The notes: a model not told the origin generated them from the sequence alone. Positions 1 to 5,108 are shown, counted from the first letter of the stretch. The stretch is 6,293 bases of DNA from JAAZFE01 sp034005635 (GCA_034005635.1 JAVEUJ010000140.1:1-6293), one strand, 5' to 3'. A program made the numbers and translations.

Positions 1-99
1 AAAAAAGAAAAAGCCAAGGCACAGAAGCAACAGGCTGCAAAAAGCGCCAAGACCCAACAGCAGAAACAGGGCAAGCTGCCGCAATCCCGTAAACCATAG
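1..99 (+). CDS. C-terminal tail of an unidentified Lys/Gln/Ala-rich protein (5' partial)
   Basis: The first frame is open from base 1 to a TAG at 97-99 and encodes 32 residues, starting KKEKAKAQKQQAAKSAK and ending LPQSRKP. The composition is dominated by Lys, Gln and Ala with no hydrophobic core, so this is a basic, probably disordered tail. Such tails occur on RNA- or DNA-binding proteins and on some membrane proteins, and the fragment alone does not identify the family. The start lies outside the window. The reading is supported by a well-formed intrinsic terminator 24 bases after the stop. That a gene ends here is fairly safe; its function is unknown. Confidence 0.6.
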   Translation, partial: KKEKAKAQKQQAAKSAKTQQQKQGKLPQSRKP

Positions 100-122
100 A
101 TCCCGCACCCATTGGATCGACC

Positions 123-152
123 GGGAAGGGTGTGCCCATCCTTCCCTGTTTT
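123..152 (+). terminator. Rho-independent terminator after the partial gene
   Basis: GGGAAGG (123-129) pairs perfectly with CCTTCCC (140-146), and a further G-U pair is possible at 130/139. The loop is 8-10 bases and is followed by TGTTTT (147-152). It sits 24 bases after the stop of the Lys-rich gene, so it most likely ends that transcript and isolates the next gene. Confidence 0.75.
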
Positions 153-227
153 ACGGTGTTCATCCTGTGAACCCTGTCCCCTATTCGTCCATCGGGCGCT
201 GGCGCCTCTGGCGTTGAAATTCCCGGG

Positions 228-256
228 TTGTTCTTACCTTCGATTTTTGCTAGTTA
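228..256 (+). promoter_or_regulatory. Putative promoter giving a leaderless mRNA for the HTH-like gene
   Basis: TTGTTC (228-233) is followed after 17 bases by TAGTTA (251-256), which is preceded by TGC as in an extended -10. The hexamers are weak against TTGACA/TATAAT, but the spacing is right. The ATG at 264 would fall about where transcription should start. No Shine-Dalgarno sequence is seen before that ATG. A similar TAGTTT is found at the better promoter of the Fe-S carrier gene (3343-3348). Confidence 0.35.
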
Positions 257-263
257 TTTCTCT

Positions 264-521
264 ATGACATCCTCCCTCGAACTCAACCTCGGCGAGCAAC
301 CCATTGCGCAGCTTATAGCTGAACACGCCCTTAAGAACGGCGACCTGGTGAACGCCTCAACCGAGCACATCACCCGCAAGATGGTGACTCGCGCCTGCAA
401 GGGCCGCCGCCTCAGCCCCCATGTCCAAGCCAAAATCCTCCGCGCCCTGAACCTGGCCGCCGGCAAGGAATACACCCTCGCCGACCTGTTCAATTATGGC
501 TTGGGCGAGGCGCCGCAATAG
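264..521 (+). CDS. Small XRE-like helix-turn-helix protein (85 aa)
   Basis: The 85-aa product begins MTSSLELNLGEQPIAQLIAE. Residues 11-29 look like a first helix. Residues 33-64 (STEHITRKMV, then CKGRRLSPHVQAKILRALN) resemble the recognition-helix part of Cro/C1-type domains, where a basic GKR/GRR-x-L/P-S turn precedes an A-x-K-I-x-x-AL helix. The C-terminus (YTLADLFNYG) is a further conserved-looking block. I recall similar short stand-alone proteins in PVC and related bacteria; none that I know of has an assigned role. The ATG at 264 is preferred over the in-frame TTG at 228 because the extra 12 residues are unlike the rest and overlap promoter-like bases. No Shine-Dalgarno is visible. It is probably a single-gene unit. 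DNA binding is inferred, not shown. Confidence 0.75.
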   Translation: MTSSLELNLGEQPIAQLIAEHALKNGDLVNASTEHITRKMVTRACKGRRLSPHVQAKILRALNLAAGKEYTLADLFNYGLGEAPQ

Positions 522-632
522 TATTTAGAAGCCAGTAATCAGAATTCAGGATCCCCGACCTGTTCGCTGGCCAAATTTATCACGCCAAGGGTGGAATGCC
601 CGTGAGGACATCCGATCAGTTTTCCCCTCAAT

Positions 633-672
633 CCTTCATTTTTCATTCATAATTCTGGATTTCTCGCCCCCC
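633..672. repeat. TTCATT-rich dispersed intergenic repeat, copy 1
   Basis: The stretch starts CCTTCATTTTTCATT and ends CGCCCCCC. It resembles 3266-3303, which starts CCTTCATTCTTCATT and ends CGCCCCCCC, with only small indels in between. Both copies have the same orientation and both lie 20-30 bases upstream of a TTGAC hexamer ahead of a plus-strand gene. Nearby, AATTCAGGAT (543-552) resembles AATTCTGGAT inside this copy, so the repeat may once have been longer. Confidence 0.55.
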
Positions 673-725
673 GGCGGTGCCTCTCGTCCCTGGCTGGCCC
701 CTTGACTTTTTCGGGCATTCATGGT

Positions 726-764
726 GGGGTTATACCCCATGGCAGCGCGCCGGTTAAGCGCGTA
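726..764 (+). promoter_or_regulatory. Shared upstream element, beta-barrel gene copy
   Basis: ACCCCATGGCAGCG (734-747) is identical to minus-strand 2913-2900 upstream of the CsbD gene. The match extends without gaps from GGGGTTAT (726-733) through AGCGC (757-761) and TA (763-764). I count 29 identical bases of 39. The left half also forms a small inverted repeat, TGGGGT/ACCCCA (725-730 and 734-739). The start codon of the beta-barrel gene is 56 bases further on. It could be a promoter for an alternative sigma factor, an operator or a leader hairpin; which one cannot be decided from sequence. Confidence 0.5.
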
Positions 765-820
765 ATGTGCTCATAGCAGAATGGCTTGTCAGAATAGCCG
801 TTATAAAAAAGGAACTCATC

Positions 821-1363
821 ATGAAAAAGTGGATTATTCTCATCGTTCTCGTGTCCTTCATGCTCCCCAGCGCCCAAGCCGGCATCGGTGTATTCGGCTC
901 CTGGTGGGACAGTAAGGATTACGGATCGCTCTATGGTGCCGGTGTGCGCCTCGGCATGGAAGTCTTCAGCGGTCTGGGTATCGAAGCGCGGGCCTCCTAC
1001 CTCAGCTCGGACCTGTTCAAAAACAACGACCTGACCATGAACGTCATCCCTCTCGAAGCGGCGGTCTCCTGGACGTTTAACGTCAGCGATACGCTCAAGC
1101 CCTACATTGGTGCCGGCGTCGGCTACTACATGAAGGACGTGGACGTTGAAGAAGACGACTTCTGGAAGGATGCCCAGGATTGCGTCGGCTACTTCGCCAT
1201 GGCCGGTTTAAACTTTGTCCTTGGGCCCTCCACGATCTTCGCCGAAGCCAAGTACAACCTCATCGAAGAGGATGACGAATTCAGATGGCGCGGCTCGGAC
1301 GTGAAGGAGACCCGTTCCCTCGATGGTATTTCCGTCAACGCCGGCATCAAATTCGGATTCTAG
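821..1363 (+). CDS. Secreted outer-membrane beta-barrel protein, OmpA/OmpW-like (180 aa)
   Basis: Start ATG 821 is preferred because AAAAAAGGA lies 7 bases before it and the product then opens with a standard signal peptide, MKKWIILIVLVSFMLPSAQA, with probable cleavage after AQA (residue 20). The mature 160 residues alternate polar and hydrophobic positions in segments such as GAGVRLGMEVF, LGIEARASYL, LEAAVSWTFN, KPYIGAGVGYYM, YFAMAGLNFVL, TIFAEAKYNLI and the final GISVNAGIKFGF. The C-terminal Phe and this strand pattern are typical of eight-stranded outer-membrane barrels recognised by the BAM complex. Loops are strongly acidic (VDVEEDDFW, IEEDDEF). The lipoprotein gene follows 61 bases downstream, probably in the same transcript. 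The ligand or function is unknown; a structural or adhesin-like role is possible. Confidence 0.8.
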   Translation: MKKWIILIVLVSFMLPSAQAGIGVFGSWWDSKDYGSLYGAGVRLGMEVFSGLGIEARASYLSSDLFKNNDLTMNVIPLEAAVSWTFNVSDTLKPYIGAGVGYYMKDVDVEEDDFWKDAQDCVGYFAMAGLNFVLGPSTIFAEAKYNLIEEDDEFRWRGSDVKETRSLDGISVNAGIKFGF

Positions 1364-1374
1364 CATCTCCGACG

Positions 1375-1399
1375 CGACCATGGGGGGTGCCCATGGTCG
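1375..1399 (+). promoter_or_regulatory. Perfect 10-bp inverted repeat between the two envelope genes
   Basis: CGACCATGGG (1375-1384) and CCCATGGTCG (1390-1399) are exact reverse complements around a 5-base loop, GGGTG. There is no T run after it, so it is not a classical intrinsic terminator. In the transcript it would form a strong hairpin 11 bases after the upstream stop and 25 bases before the next ATG. It could be a partial terminator, an mRNA-stabilising 3' structure that sets the ratio of the two proteins, or a palindromic operator. Confidence 0.6.
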
Positions 1400-1424
1400 A
1401 TACCGGTGTGGGGCGGTTTGAACT

Positions 1425-2600
1425 ATGAACCGGTACGGATTATTTTTTGGGGGGCGAATCTCGCTGCTGGTGCTACTGGTGGCCTGGGGGGGGCTGGGCT
1501 GCGCCCATTTCAGAAAACCGCCAGCGGAACAGCCTGTGGCGACACCGATCGTCGAGGAGCTGCCGGTCCCGGATAGTGAGCCCCCGCCATCGCCCTCTCA
1601 GTCGCCGGACGAGGACGAGCAGCTCTACGAGCAGGAGACGGACCCGGACAAAGTGCTGGTCCTGCAGGATGAGGAGCTCGAAGAACAAGACCAGTGCAAG
1701 GACGAAGGCGTTTTCCAGCGGTTGACTGGCTTCACCCGCTGGCTGGACAATACCCATGAGCTATGGTTTCGGCGGATGGACAACGCCGTGCGGCGCGTGG
1801 ACACGATGTGGCTGACGGGGGATACCCAGCCCTATGAACACGAGCTATCGACGGTCAAACTCAGGACGATCGCGCGAGTAGGCGGGCGCGGCAGCGAGAA
1901 GGATATGGAGCTCAAAGTGCGGGTCCGGGTGGATCTCGCCTTGCCAGGTCTGGAGCGCAAACTGCACCTGTTCGTGGGCAACGACGATCGGGATGCCCTG
2001 CCGGGCTCGGACCCGCTGAAGCAGAAAGACGACTTCCAGGTTGGAGCGCAGGTCTTGGTGCCCATCCGCAAGGGCCGGAAATTGAGCTTGGGCGGCGGTG
2101 TGCGTTGGCGAGATTCGCACCCGGTGGAGTATGCGGATCTGGAATGGAATTGGAAGTGGGACGTAAGTGGCGGCACGCTCTGGCTGGATCCCCGTGTAGC
2201 TTACTACACCGACGACGGCTTGGGGCAAAAAGTCGCGCTGACCTGGAAGAAGGAGCTGCCCGGGTCCCGGTTTTTCCAGATGCAAACAGCAGAGCGGTCC
2301 TCGGAAGGTTTGACAGGGATGGAGTTCGAACAAACGTTTCGGCTGGCCTGGCTGCGATCGGGTCTAAAGCGCGGATGGGTGGTGCAGGCGAGCGTATTTC
2401 CCCGCCTGGCGAGTTCGGATTGGACGTGGCAAAATTCACTAGTGAACGTCACGTGGCGTGATGGGCTGTATCGGAAGTGGATCTATTACACGATTACGCC
2501 ACAGATTGAATTTCCCAAGGAGGACAAGTACGAAGCTCAACCTTCCCTCCGCGTCGGACTGGAAATCCTGTTCGGAGGAAAGATCAGCGATCTGTTGTGA
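1425..2600 (+). CDS. Probable lipoprotein with C-terminal beta-rich envelope domain (391 aa)
   Basis: The N-terminus (MNRYGLFFGGRISLLVLLVAWGG) is a hydrophobic export signal ending in GLGC. Cys26 is the likely lipidation site, although the lipobox is atypical with Gly at -3. Residues 30-92 form a Pro-rich then very acidic linker (ELPVPDSEPPPSPSQSPDED). Residues about 97-130 (FQRLTGFTRWLDNTHELW) look helical. From residue 143 on there are alternating strands, for example MELKVRVRVDLALP, FQVGAQVLVPI, KLSLGGGVRWR, TLWLDPRVAYY, WVVQASVFPRL and SLRVGLEILFGG, rich in Trp and Tyr as in membrane barrels. I recall similar uncharacterised proteins of this layout in other Gram-negative bacteria, without a known function. 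It follows the beta-barrel gene by 61 bases, so a shared envelope role is plausible. GGGGCGG about 8 bases before the ATG may serve as ribosome binding site. Confidence 0.7.
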   Translation: MNRYGLFFGGRISLLVLLVAWGGLGCAHFRKPPAEQPVATPIVEELPVPDSEPPPSPSQSPDEDEQLYEQETDPDKVLVLQDEELEEQDQCKDEGVFQRLTGFTRWLDNTHELWFRRMDNAVRRVDTMWLTGDTQPYEHELSTVKLRTIARVGGRGSEKDMELKVRVRVDLALPGLERKLHLFVGNDDRDALPGSDPLKQKDDFQVGAQVLVPIRKGRKLSLGGGVRWRDSHPVEYADLEWNWKWDVSGGTLWLDPRVAYYTDDGLGQKVALTWKKELPGSRFFQMQTAERSSEGLTGMEFEQTFRLAWLRSGLKRGWVVQASVFPRLASSDWTWQNSLVNVTWRDGLYRKWIYYTITPQIEFPKEDKYEAQPSLRVGLEILFGGKISDLL

Positions 2601-2604
2601 TGTT

Positions 2605-2649
2605 CCGCGCCGGATTCAACGGGTGGGAGCCAGGGAGGATTCCGGGCGG
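2605..2649. terminator. Possible bidirectional hairpin between convergent genes
   Basis: CCGC-GCCGGA (2605-2614) can pair with TCCGGGCGG (2641-2649) if G2609 is bulged, giving nine pairs around a 26-base loop. It fills the 52-base gap between the lipoprotein stop and the converging CsbD stop. Neither strand has a clear T run, so termination activity is uncertain. Confidence 0.3.
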
Positions 2650-2652
2650 TTC

Positions 2653-2850
2653 TTACTTGGCCGAGGCTTTGATCTTGTCGATGCTTTTCCGAGCGGCGCT
2701 CTTAATGTCTTTGACAGCATCCTCCAGGACAACCTTGGCCTTGCCTTTCGCTTGATCCTTTTGACCCGCCGTCCGGAGTTTGTCGTTGTTGATTAGCACC
2801 CCGGTGGCTTCTTTGATTCGGCCTTTGGCCATGTCTGCTTTACCGTTCAT
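2653..2850 (-). CDS. CsbD-family stress-response protein (65 aa)
   Basis: The product starts MNGKADMAKGRIKEATGVLIN and ends KSIDKIKASAK. It shows the CsbD pattern of KGRIKEATG, a short NNDKLRTAGQKDQAKGK segment and a long charged amphipathic helix. CsbD proteins are small, highly charged and often induced by general stress, such as osmotic stress or stationary phase; their molecular role is not settled. The start at 2850 is chosen over the in-frame ATG at 2877 because AAAGGG lies 9 bases upstream of it, and the nine extra residues (MPSKKGIIH) have no Shine-Dalgarno of their own. The 65-residue length is usual for the family. Its upstream region shares an element with that of the beta-barrel gene. 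It converges on the lipoprotein gene and is likely monocistronic. Confidence 0.85.
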   Translation of the reverse strand: MNGKADMAKGRIKEATGVLINNDKLRTAGQKDQAKGKAKVVLEDAVKDIKSAARKSIDKIKASAK

Positions 2851-2882
2851 GTGGATAATCCCTTTCTTGGATGGCATGAGTG

Positions 2883-2921
2883 TATGCGCTCAATGGTGCC
2901 GCTGCCATGGGGTGTTATCCC
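2883..2921 (-). promoter_or_regulatory. Shared upstream element, CsbD copy
   Basis: Read on the minus strand, GGGATAAC (2921-2914) leads into ACCCCATGGCAGCG (2913-2900), then TTG-AGCGC-ATA (2893-2883). This aligns without gaps to plus-strand 726-764. Both copies are followed by CTCAT a few bases later. The CsbD start codon is 32 bases downstream. The position is right for a promoter or a binding site overlapping one, but no conventional -35/-10 pair can be read in both copies. Confidence 0.5.
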
Positions 2922-3030
2922 TACGGAAAACATCCGGTGCGACAGATTATTGAGTCTGGCTTATATGAGTTGCCAAGTGGAACCAAGCGGGTCCAGTGTT
3001 TTTTCGTAGCCCCAAGGGTGGTCATCCCGA

Positions 3031-3078
3031 CTTGCCCGTCGGCTTGCCCGCCGGCTTGTCCGCCGTCTTGTCCGCCGT
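3031..3078. repeat. 12-bp tandem repeat, four units
   Basis: The units are CTTGCCCGTCGG (3031-3042), CTTGCCCGCCGG (3043-3054), CTTGTCCGCCGT (3055-3066) and CTTGTCCGCCGT (3067-3078). On the minus strand they read as four-residue repeats, DKTA, DKPA, GKPT. The block directly joins the 18-bp array, with no spacer. Confidence 0.85.
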
Positions 3079-3186
3079 AGCCTTGGCGTAGGCGGAAGCC
3101 TTGGCGTAGGCGGAAGCCTTGGCGTAGGCGGAAGCCTTGGCGGAGGCGGAAGCCTTGGCGGAAGTAAAAGCCCTGGCGAAGGCTGG
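3079..3186. repeat. 18-bp tandem repeat, three exact units plus decaying copies
   Basis: AGCCTTGGCGTAGGCGGA is repeated exactly at 3079-3096, 3097-3114 and 3115-3132. One copy at 3133-3150 differs by a single base. 3151-3168 differs in its last part, and 3169-3186 is barely recognisable. On the minus strand the units read AKASAY repeatedly without stops. I recall similar AKASAY/DKPA-type sequence in intergenic repeats of PVC-like genomes; here it lies in a non-coding region antisense to, and upstream of, the Fe-S carrier gene. Confidence 0.85.
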
Positions 3187-3195
3187 AACAGGCCG

Positions 3196-3226
3196 CGGGG
3201 TCTCAGCCCAGGCCCCACAGACCCCG
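3196..3226. repeat. 8-bp inverted repeat next to the tandem array
   Basis: CGGGGTCT (3196-3203) and AGACCCCG (3219-3226) are exact reverse complements with a 15-base loop; a G-U pair can extend the stem. No T run follows on either strand. It lies between the tandem array and the TTCATT-rich repeat and may be part of the same composite element. Confidence 0.5.
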
Positions 3227-3265
3227 TCGTTGGGAGTTTGCGCGGAGACGTCCGCCCAGACCGTC

Positions 3266-3303
3266 CCTTCATTCTTCATTAATACTTCGTAATTCGCCCC
3301 CCC
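3266..3303. repeat. TTCATT-rich dispersed intergenic repeat, copy 2
   Basis: The stretch starts CCTTCATTCTTCATTAAT and ends AATTCGCCCCCCC, matching copy 1 at 633-672 with small indels. It lies 17 bases upstream of the TTGACA of the Fe-S carrier promoter. With the tandem arrays and the hairpin it makes up most of the gene-free stretch 3031-3303; 2922-3030 holds nothing I can recognise. Confidence 0.55.
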
Positions 3304-3320
3304 TGTCCCCCATCCATATT

Positions 3321-3348
3321 TTGACAAAACCAAACCATGCGGTAGTTT
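3321..3348 (+). promoter_or_regulatory. Putative sigma70-type promoter of the Fe-S carrier operon
   Basis: A perfect TTGACA (3321-3326) is followed after 16 bases by TAGTTT (3343-3348). The -10 is poor by E. coli standards but keeps the first two and last T/A positions. The start of transcription would be near 3355, giving a leader of about 50 bases before the ATG at 3404. Confidence 0.5.
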
Positions 3349-3403
3349 TCTCAACTTGATCGGCCGCGATCCCAATGCCGGCCGAAACGGAGAAAACGAC
3401 ACG

Positions 3404-3787
3404 ATGCCAAACCAACAACAAAATTCTGATTTGCCCTTTCCCGATGCAACGGAAACGGAGGCAGTCCCATCCGTGACGGTCACGGCGAACGCGCTCGACG
3501 CTATCCGGGAATGCGAACTGCCTGACGGCGGTTTCCTGCGCATCCGCGTCATCCCCGGCGGCTGCTCCGGCCAAACCTATTCTGTCAGCGCAGATGATGA
3601 ATTGTTCATTACCGATCTAATCCTGTACGAGCAGGGCCGGATACGGATCGTGACCGATCCGGAAAGCGCGCAATTCATCGAGGGTCTCCAAATCGACTAT
3701 AGCGACGACCTGATTCGCTCTGGGTTCCGATTCTCCAATCCCAACGCCAGCGGCTGCTGTGGCTGCGGCTCCAGTTTCGAGACCTGA
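3404..3787 (+). CDS. A-type iron-sulfur carrier, IscA/ErpA/HesB family (127 aa)
   Basis: Proteins of this family receive nascent Fe-S clusters from scaffold proteins and pass them to apo-enzymes in the cytoplasm. The three ligand cysteines are present: Cys54 in PGGCSG, and Cys119 and Cys121 in the family signature CGCGSSF near the C-terminus. The spacing matches the usual C-x(63-64)-C-x-C. An extra Cys118 directly precedes the signature. FIEGLQIDYSDDLIRSGFRFSNPNA (residues 91-115) is the typical segment before it. Residues 1-20 form an acidic, Gln-rich N-terminal extension, so the protein is a little longer than E. coli IscA. Start ATG 3404 has GGAG 11 bases upstream; the in-frame TTG at 3356 would overlap the promoter. 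A 70-aa gene follows after 4 bases. Which paralogue (iscA, erpA, sufA) it is cannot be decided, as no isc or suf genes adjoin. Confidence 0.9.
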   Translation: MPNQQQNSDLPFPDATETEAVPSVTVTANALDAIRECELPDGGFLRIRVIPGGCSGQTYSVSADDELFITDLILYEQGRIRIVTDPESAQFIEGLQIDYSDDLIRSGFRFSNPNASGCCGCGSSFET

Positions 3788-3791
3788 CCTC

Positions 3792-4004
3792 ATGAGTGTG
3801 CCACCCATCGATCTGACCGGAGGCAAGTCGGTCTACTGCTTCAACCAGCCGCAGCTTGATCGCGCCATGGATTTCTTTGAAGAGGACTCCCCCTCCGGCG
3901 AGCGCATCCGCACTGCCATTGCTGAGCTGGAGGCCACATGCTCCCGCAACGAGCAGGCCGCCATCGCTTTCATCTTGATCCAGCACCTGAGTACCAGCGC
4001 CTGA
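3792..4004 (+). CDS. Unrecognised 70-aa protein in operon with Fe-S carrier
   Basis: The ATG at 3792 lies 4 bases after the stop of the Fe-S carrier gene, so the two are almost surely co-transcribed and perhaps translationally coupled; there is no clear Shine-Dalgarno of its own. The product starts MSVPPIDLTGGKSVYCFNQP, continues with an acidic patch (MDFFEEDSPSGERI), and ends in a helical part with IAFILIQHL. It has two cysteines, Cys16 and Cys50. The hydrophobic stretch is too short and too charged around it for a confident membrane segment. I do not recognise a family. The acidic small size faintly recalls IscX, but the sequence does not align well enough to say so. Tight coupling suggests a role with the carrier, for example as adaptor or regulator; this is inference. 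Confidence 0.65.
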   Translation: MSVPPIDLTGGKSVYCFNQPQLDRAMDFFEEDSPSGERIRTAIAELEATCSRNEQAAIAFILIQHLSTSA

Positions 4005-4014
4005 GTAATTGCGC

Positions 4015-5052
4015 TTACGGGTTGACCGGCTGCGGAGCCGAACGCTTCGTTGCGCTCAAGCTGGGGCGCTCGAAATAGGCCGCGAAAAAGTCCGCCACGA
4101 CCGCATCCTGAACCACTACGCAGGTCTCGTTGCGCTGTTCCAGCGCCGCCATTCCCCAGTTGACCGAGCCGATCACCACGGCGTCATCCGCCAGGACCAC
4201 TTTGGCGTGTGTTGTGACATTTTTTGCGTCGTCGTACACGGCCACCCCGGCGGCGGCTAAGTAGTCCTTGGCCGGCCCATTGACTCGGTTCAGCGTCGTG
4301 TTGTAATCGCTCAGGTCCATCGCCACCGCCACGTCGACGCCACGGTCGTGGGCGGCCGCCAGCGCTTCCACCAGTTGGTTCACCTTGCTCCCGGCATACT
4401 TCGGTGAGTAGTTGATGCCATACATGACCACCCGGATCCGCTGTGTCGCCCCGTTCAGCAGCCCTAGGACTTCCGGGAAATACTGGCGATTGATAATCGT
4501 CTTAACGCCGCTGGATTCCACGGACGGCAGGTCCGGCTCCGCCGCGCTGTCGGCCCACAGGGCAGCGATATAGCGTTCAAAAAAATCAGCCAAAACCGGA
4601 TCATCCAGCCGCAGATTGGTCTCATTGTTATTGCCCATCGAGTTGCCAGTCCAGTTGGTGGAGCCCAGCAGTACGGCCTTTCCATCCACCACCACCAGCT
4701 TGCTGTGCAGCATCTTCTGCGGCGTGTCGAGTCGGACATCCGCCCCCAGCGCCACCATCCGCTCCATGGCCGCGGTGTTGAAATTGATCCCGTCATCCAG
4801 CAGTCCGCGCACGGCCACCCCGCGCTTCACGGCCGCACCCAGCGCGGCCTCGATCACCCGCATCGCACGGCCGTCGTGTTGCTCCAAATGCAGATAGTCG
4901 ATCGAGTTCGTGGCGGAGTTGATCAAGGCCAGCACTGCCGGCAGGTACTCGCGATTGACCACTGGCGTCACGGCCCCCTCTGCCCAGGCGGATAATCCCA
5001 TACAGCCCAGCAGGGCGCCCAACACAATGCGTTTAACCAGGTTCATGCTCAT
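4015..5052 (-). CDS. Exported phospholipase D superfamily protein with two HKD motifs (345 aa)
   Basis: The start at 5052 (MSMNLVKRIVLGALLG) gives a normal signal peptide with likely cleavage after AWA at residue 24; ATG 5046 is two codons later and equally possible. An in-frame GTG at 5121 would place 23 non-hydrophobic residues ahead of the signal and is not favoured. Two PLD domains follow, each with HxKx4D: His116-Lys118-Asp123 with GSTNW at 130-134, and His282-Lys284-Asp289 with GSVNW at 295-299. Each domain begins with a similar block, VVNREYLPAVLALIN and IINRQYFPEVLGLLN, showing internal duplication. Both catalytic sets are intact, so the protein should be active through a phosphohistidine intermediate on phospholipid or nucleic acid phosphodiesters; bacterial relatives include Nuc-like nucleases and cardiolipin-synthase-like enzymes. 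It acts outside the cytoplasm. No Shine-Dalgarno is evident. It lies 88 bases behind the thioesterase gene on the same strand. Confidence 0.88.
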   Translation of the reverse strand: MSMNLVKRIVLGALLGCMGLSAWAEGAVTPVVNREYLPAVLALINSATNSIDYLHLEQHDGRAMRVIEAALGAAVKRGVAVRGLLDDGINFNTAAMERMVALGADVRLDTPQKMLHSKLVVVDGKAVLLGSTNWTGNSMGNNNETNLRLDDPVLADFFERYIAALWADSAAEPDLPSVESSGVKTIINRQYFPEVLGLLNGATQRIRVVMYGINYSPKYAGSKVNQLVEALAAAHDRGVDVAVAMDLSDYNTTLNRVNGPAKDYLAAAGVAVYDDAKNVTTHAKVVLADDAVVIGSVNWGMAALEQRNETCVVVQDAVVADFFAAYFERPSLSATKRSAPQPVNP

Positions 5053-5108
5053 GCGGTGAGGATACCCGCCGTGGGCTCTGCTGGCCATCCCAAAACCGGC
5101 CGCCACCT

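Larger units (their letters stand above)
522..820. other. Intergenic region between HTH-like gene and beta-barrel gene
   Basis: About 300 bases without a credible gene. They hold AT-rich repeat-like sequence around 525-555 (AATTCAGGAT) and 633-672, a pyrimidine-rich stretch at 667-701, a TTGACT at 702-707 with no matching -10 at normal distance, and the shared regulatory element at 726-764. No convincing terminator follows the HTH-like gene. Confidence 0.6.

Noticed and set aside
542..554. Adjacent EcoRI and BamHI sites suggesting a cloning polylinker
   Set aside because: The sites lie within AT-rich repeat-like sequence related to 650-660, and no vector sequence surrounds them.
691..705. 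Sigma54-like TGGC-N7-TTGA
   Set aside because: The -12 element should be TTGC; here the invariant GC is GA, and no enhancer-type site is seen.
701..740. Heat-shock (sigma32) promoter, CTTGAC with CCCCAT
   Set aside because: The motifs look right but are nearly 30 bases apart, about twice the accepted spacing, and the CsbD copy lacks a CTTGAA-like box.
1845..2439. Long minus-strand frames opposite the lipoprotein gene
   Set aside because: They are shadows of a GC-rich gene: Pro/Arg-rich, no ribosome binding sites, no recognisable motifs.
2880..3080. 66-aa plus-strand frame ending in Cys-Pro repeats
   Set aside because: It has no ribosome binding site, overlaps the CsbD upstream element, and its tail is only the translation of the 12-bp repeats.
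3031..3186. Possible CRISPR array
   Set aside because: The units are 12 and 18 bp and contiguous; there are no unique spacers between them and no cas genes.
3022..3552. 176-aa minus-strand frame reading through the tandem arrays and antisense to the Fe-S carrier
   Set aside because: Its first part is the complement of a clear IscA-family gene and has no family-like sequence; the openness of its end is explained by repeat periods that are multiples of three.
3792..4004. IscX identity for the 70-aa protein
   Set aside because: Size and an acidic patch are similar, but the order of conserved IscX residues cannot be matched by eye.
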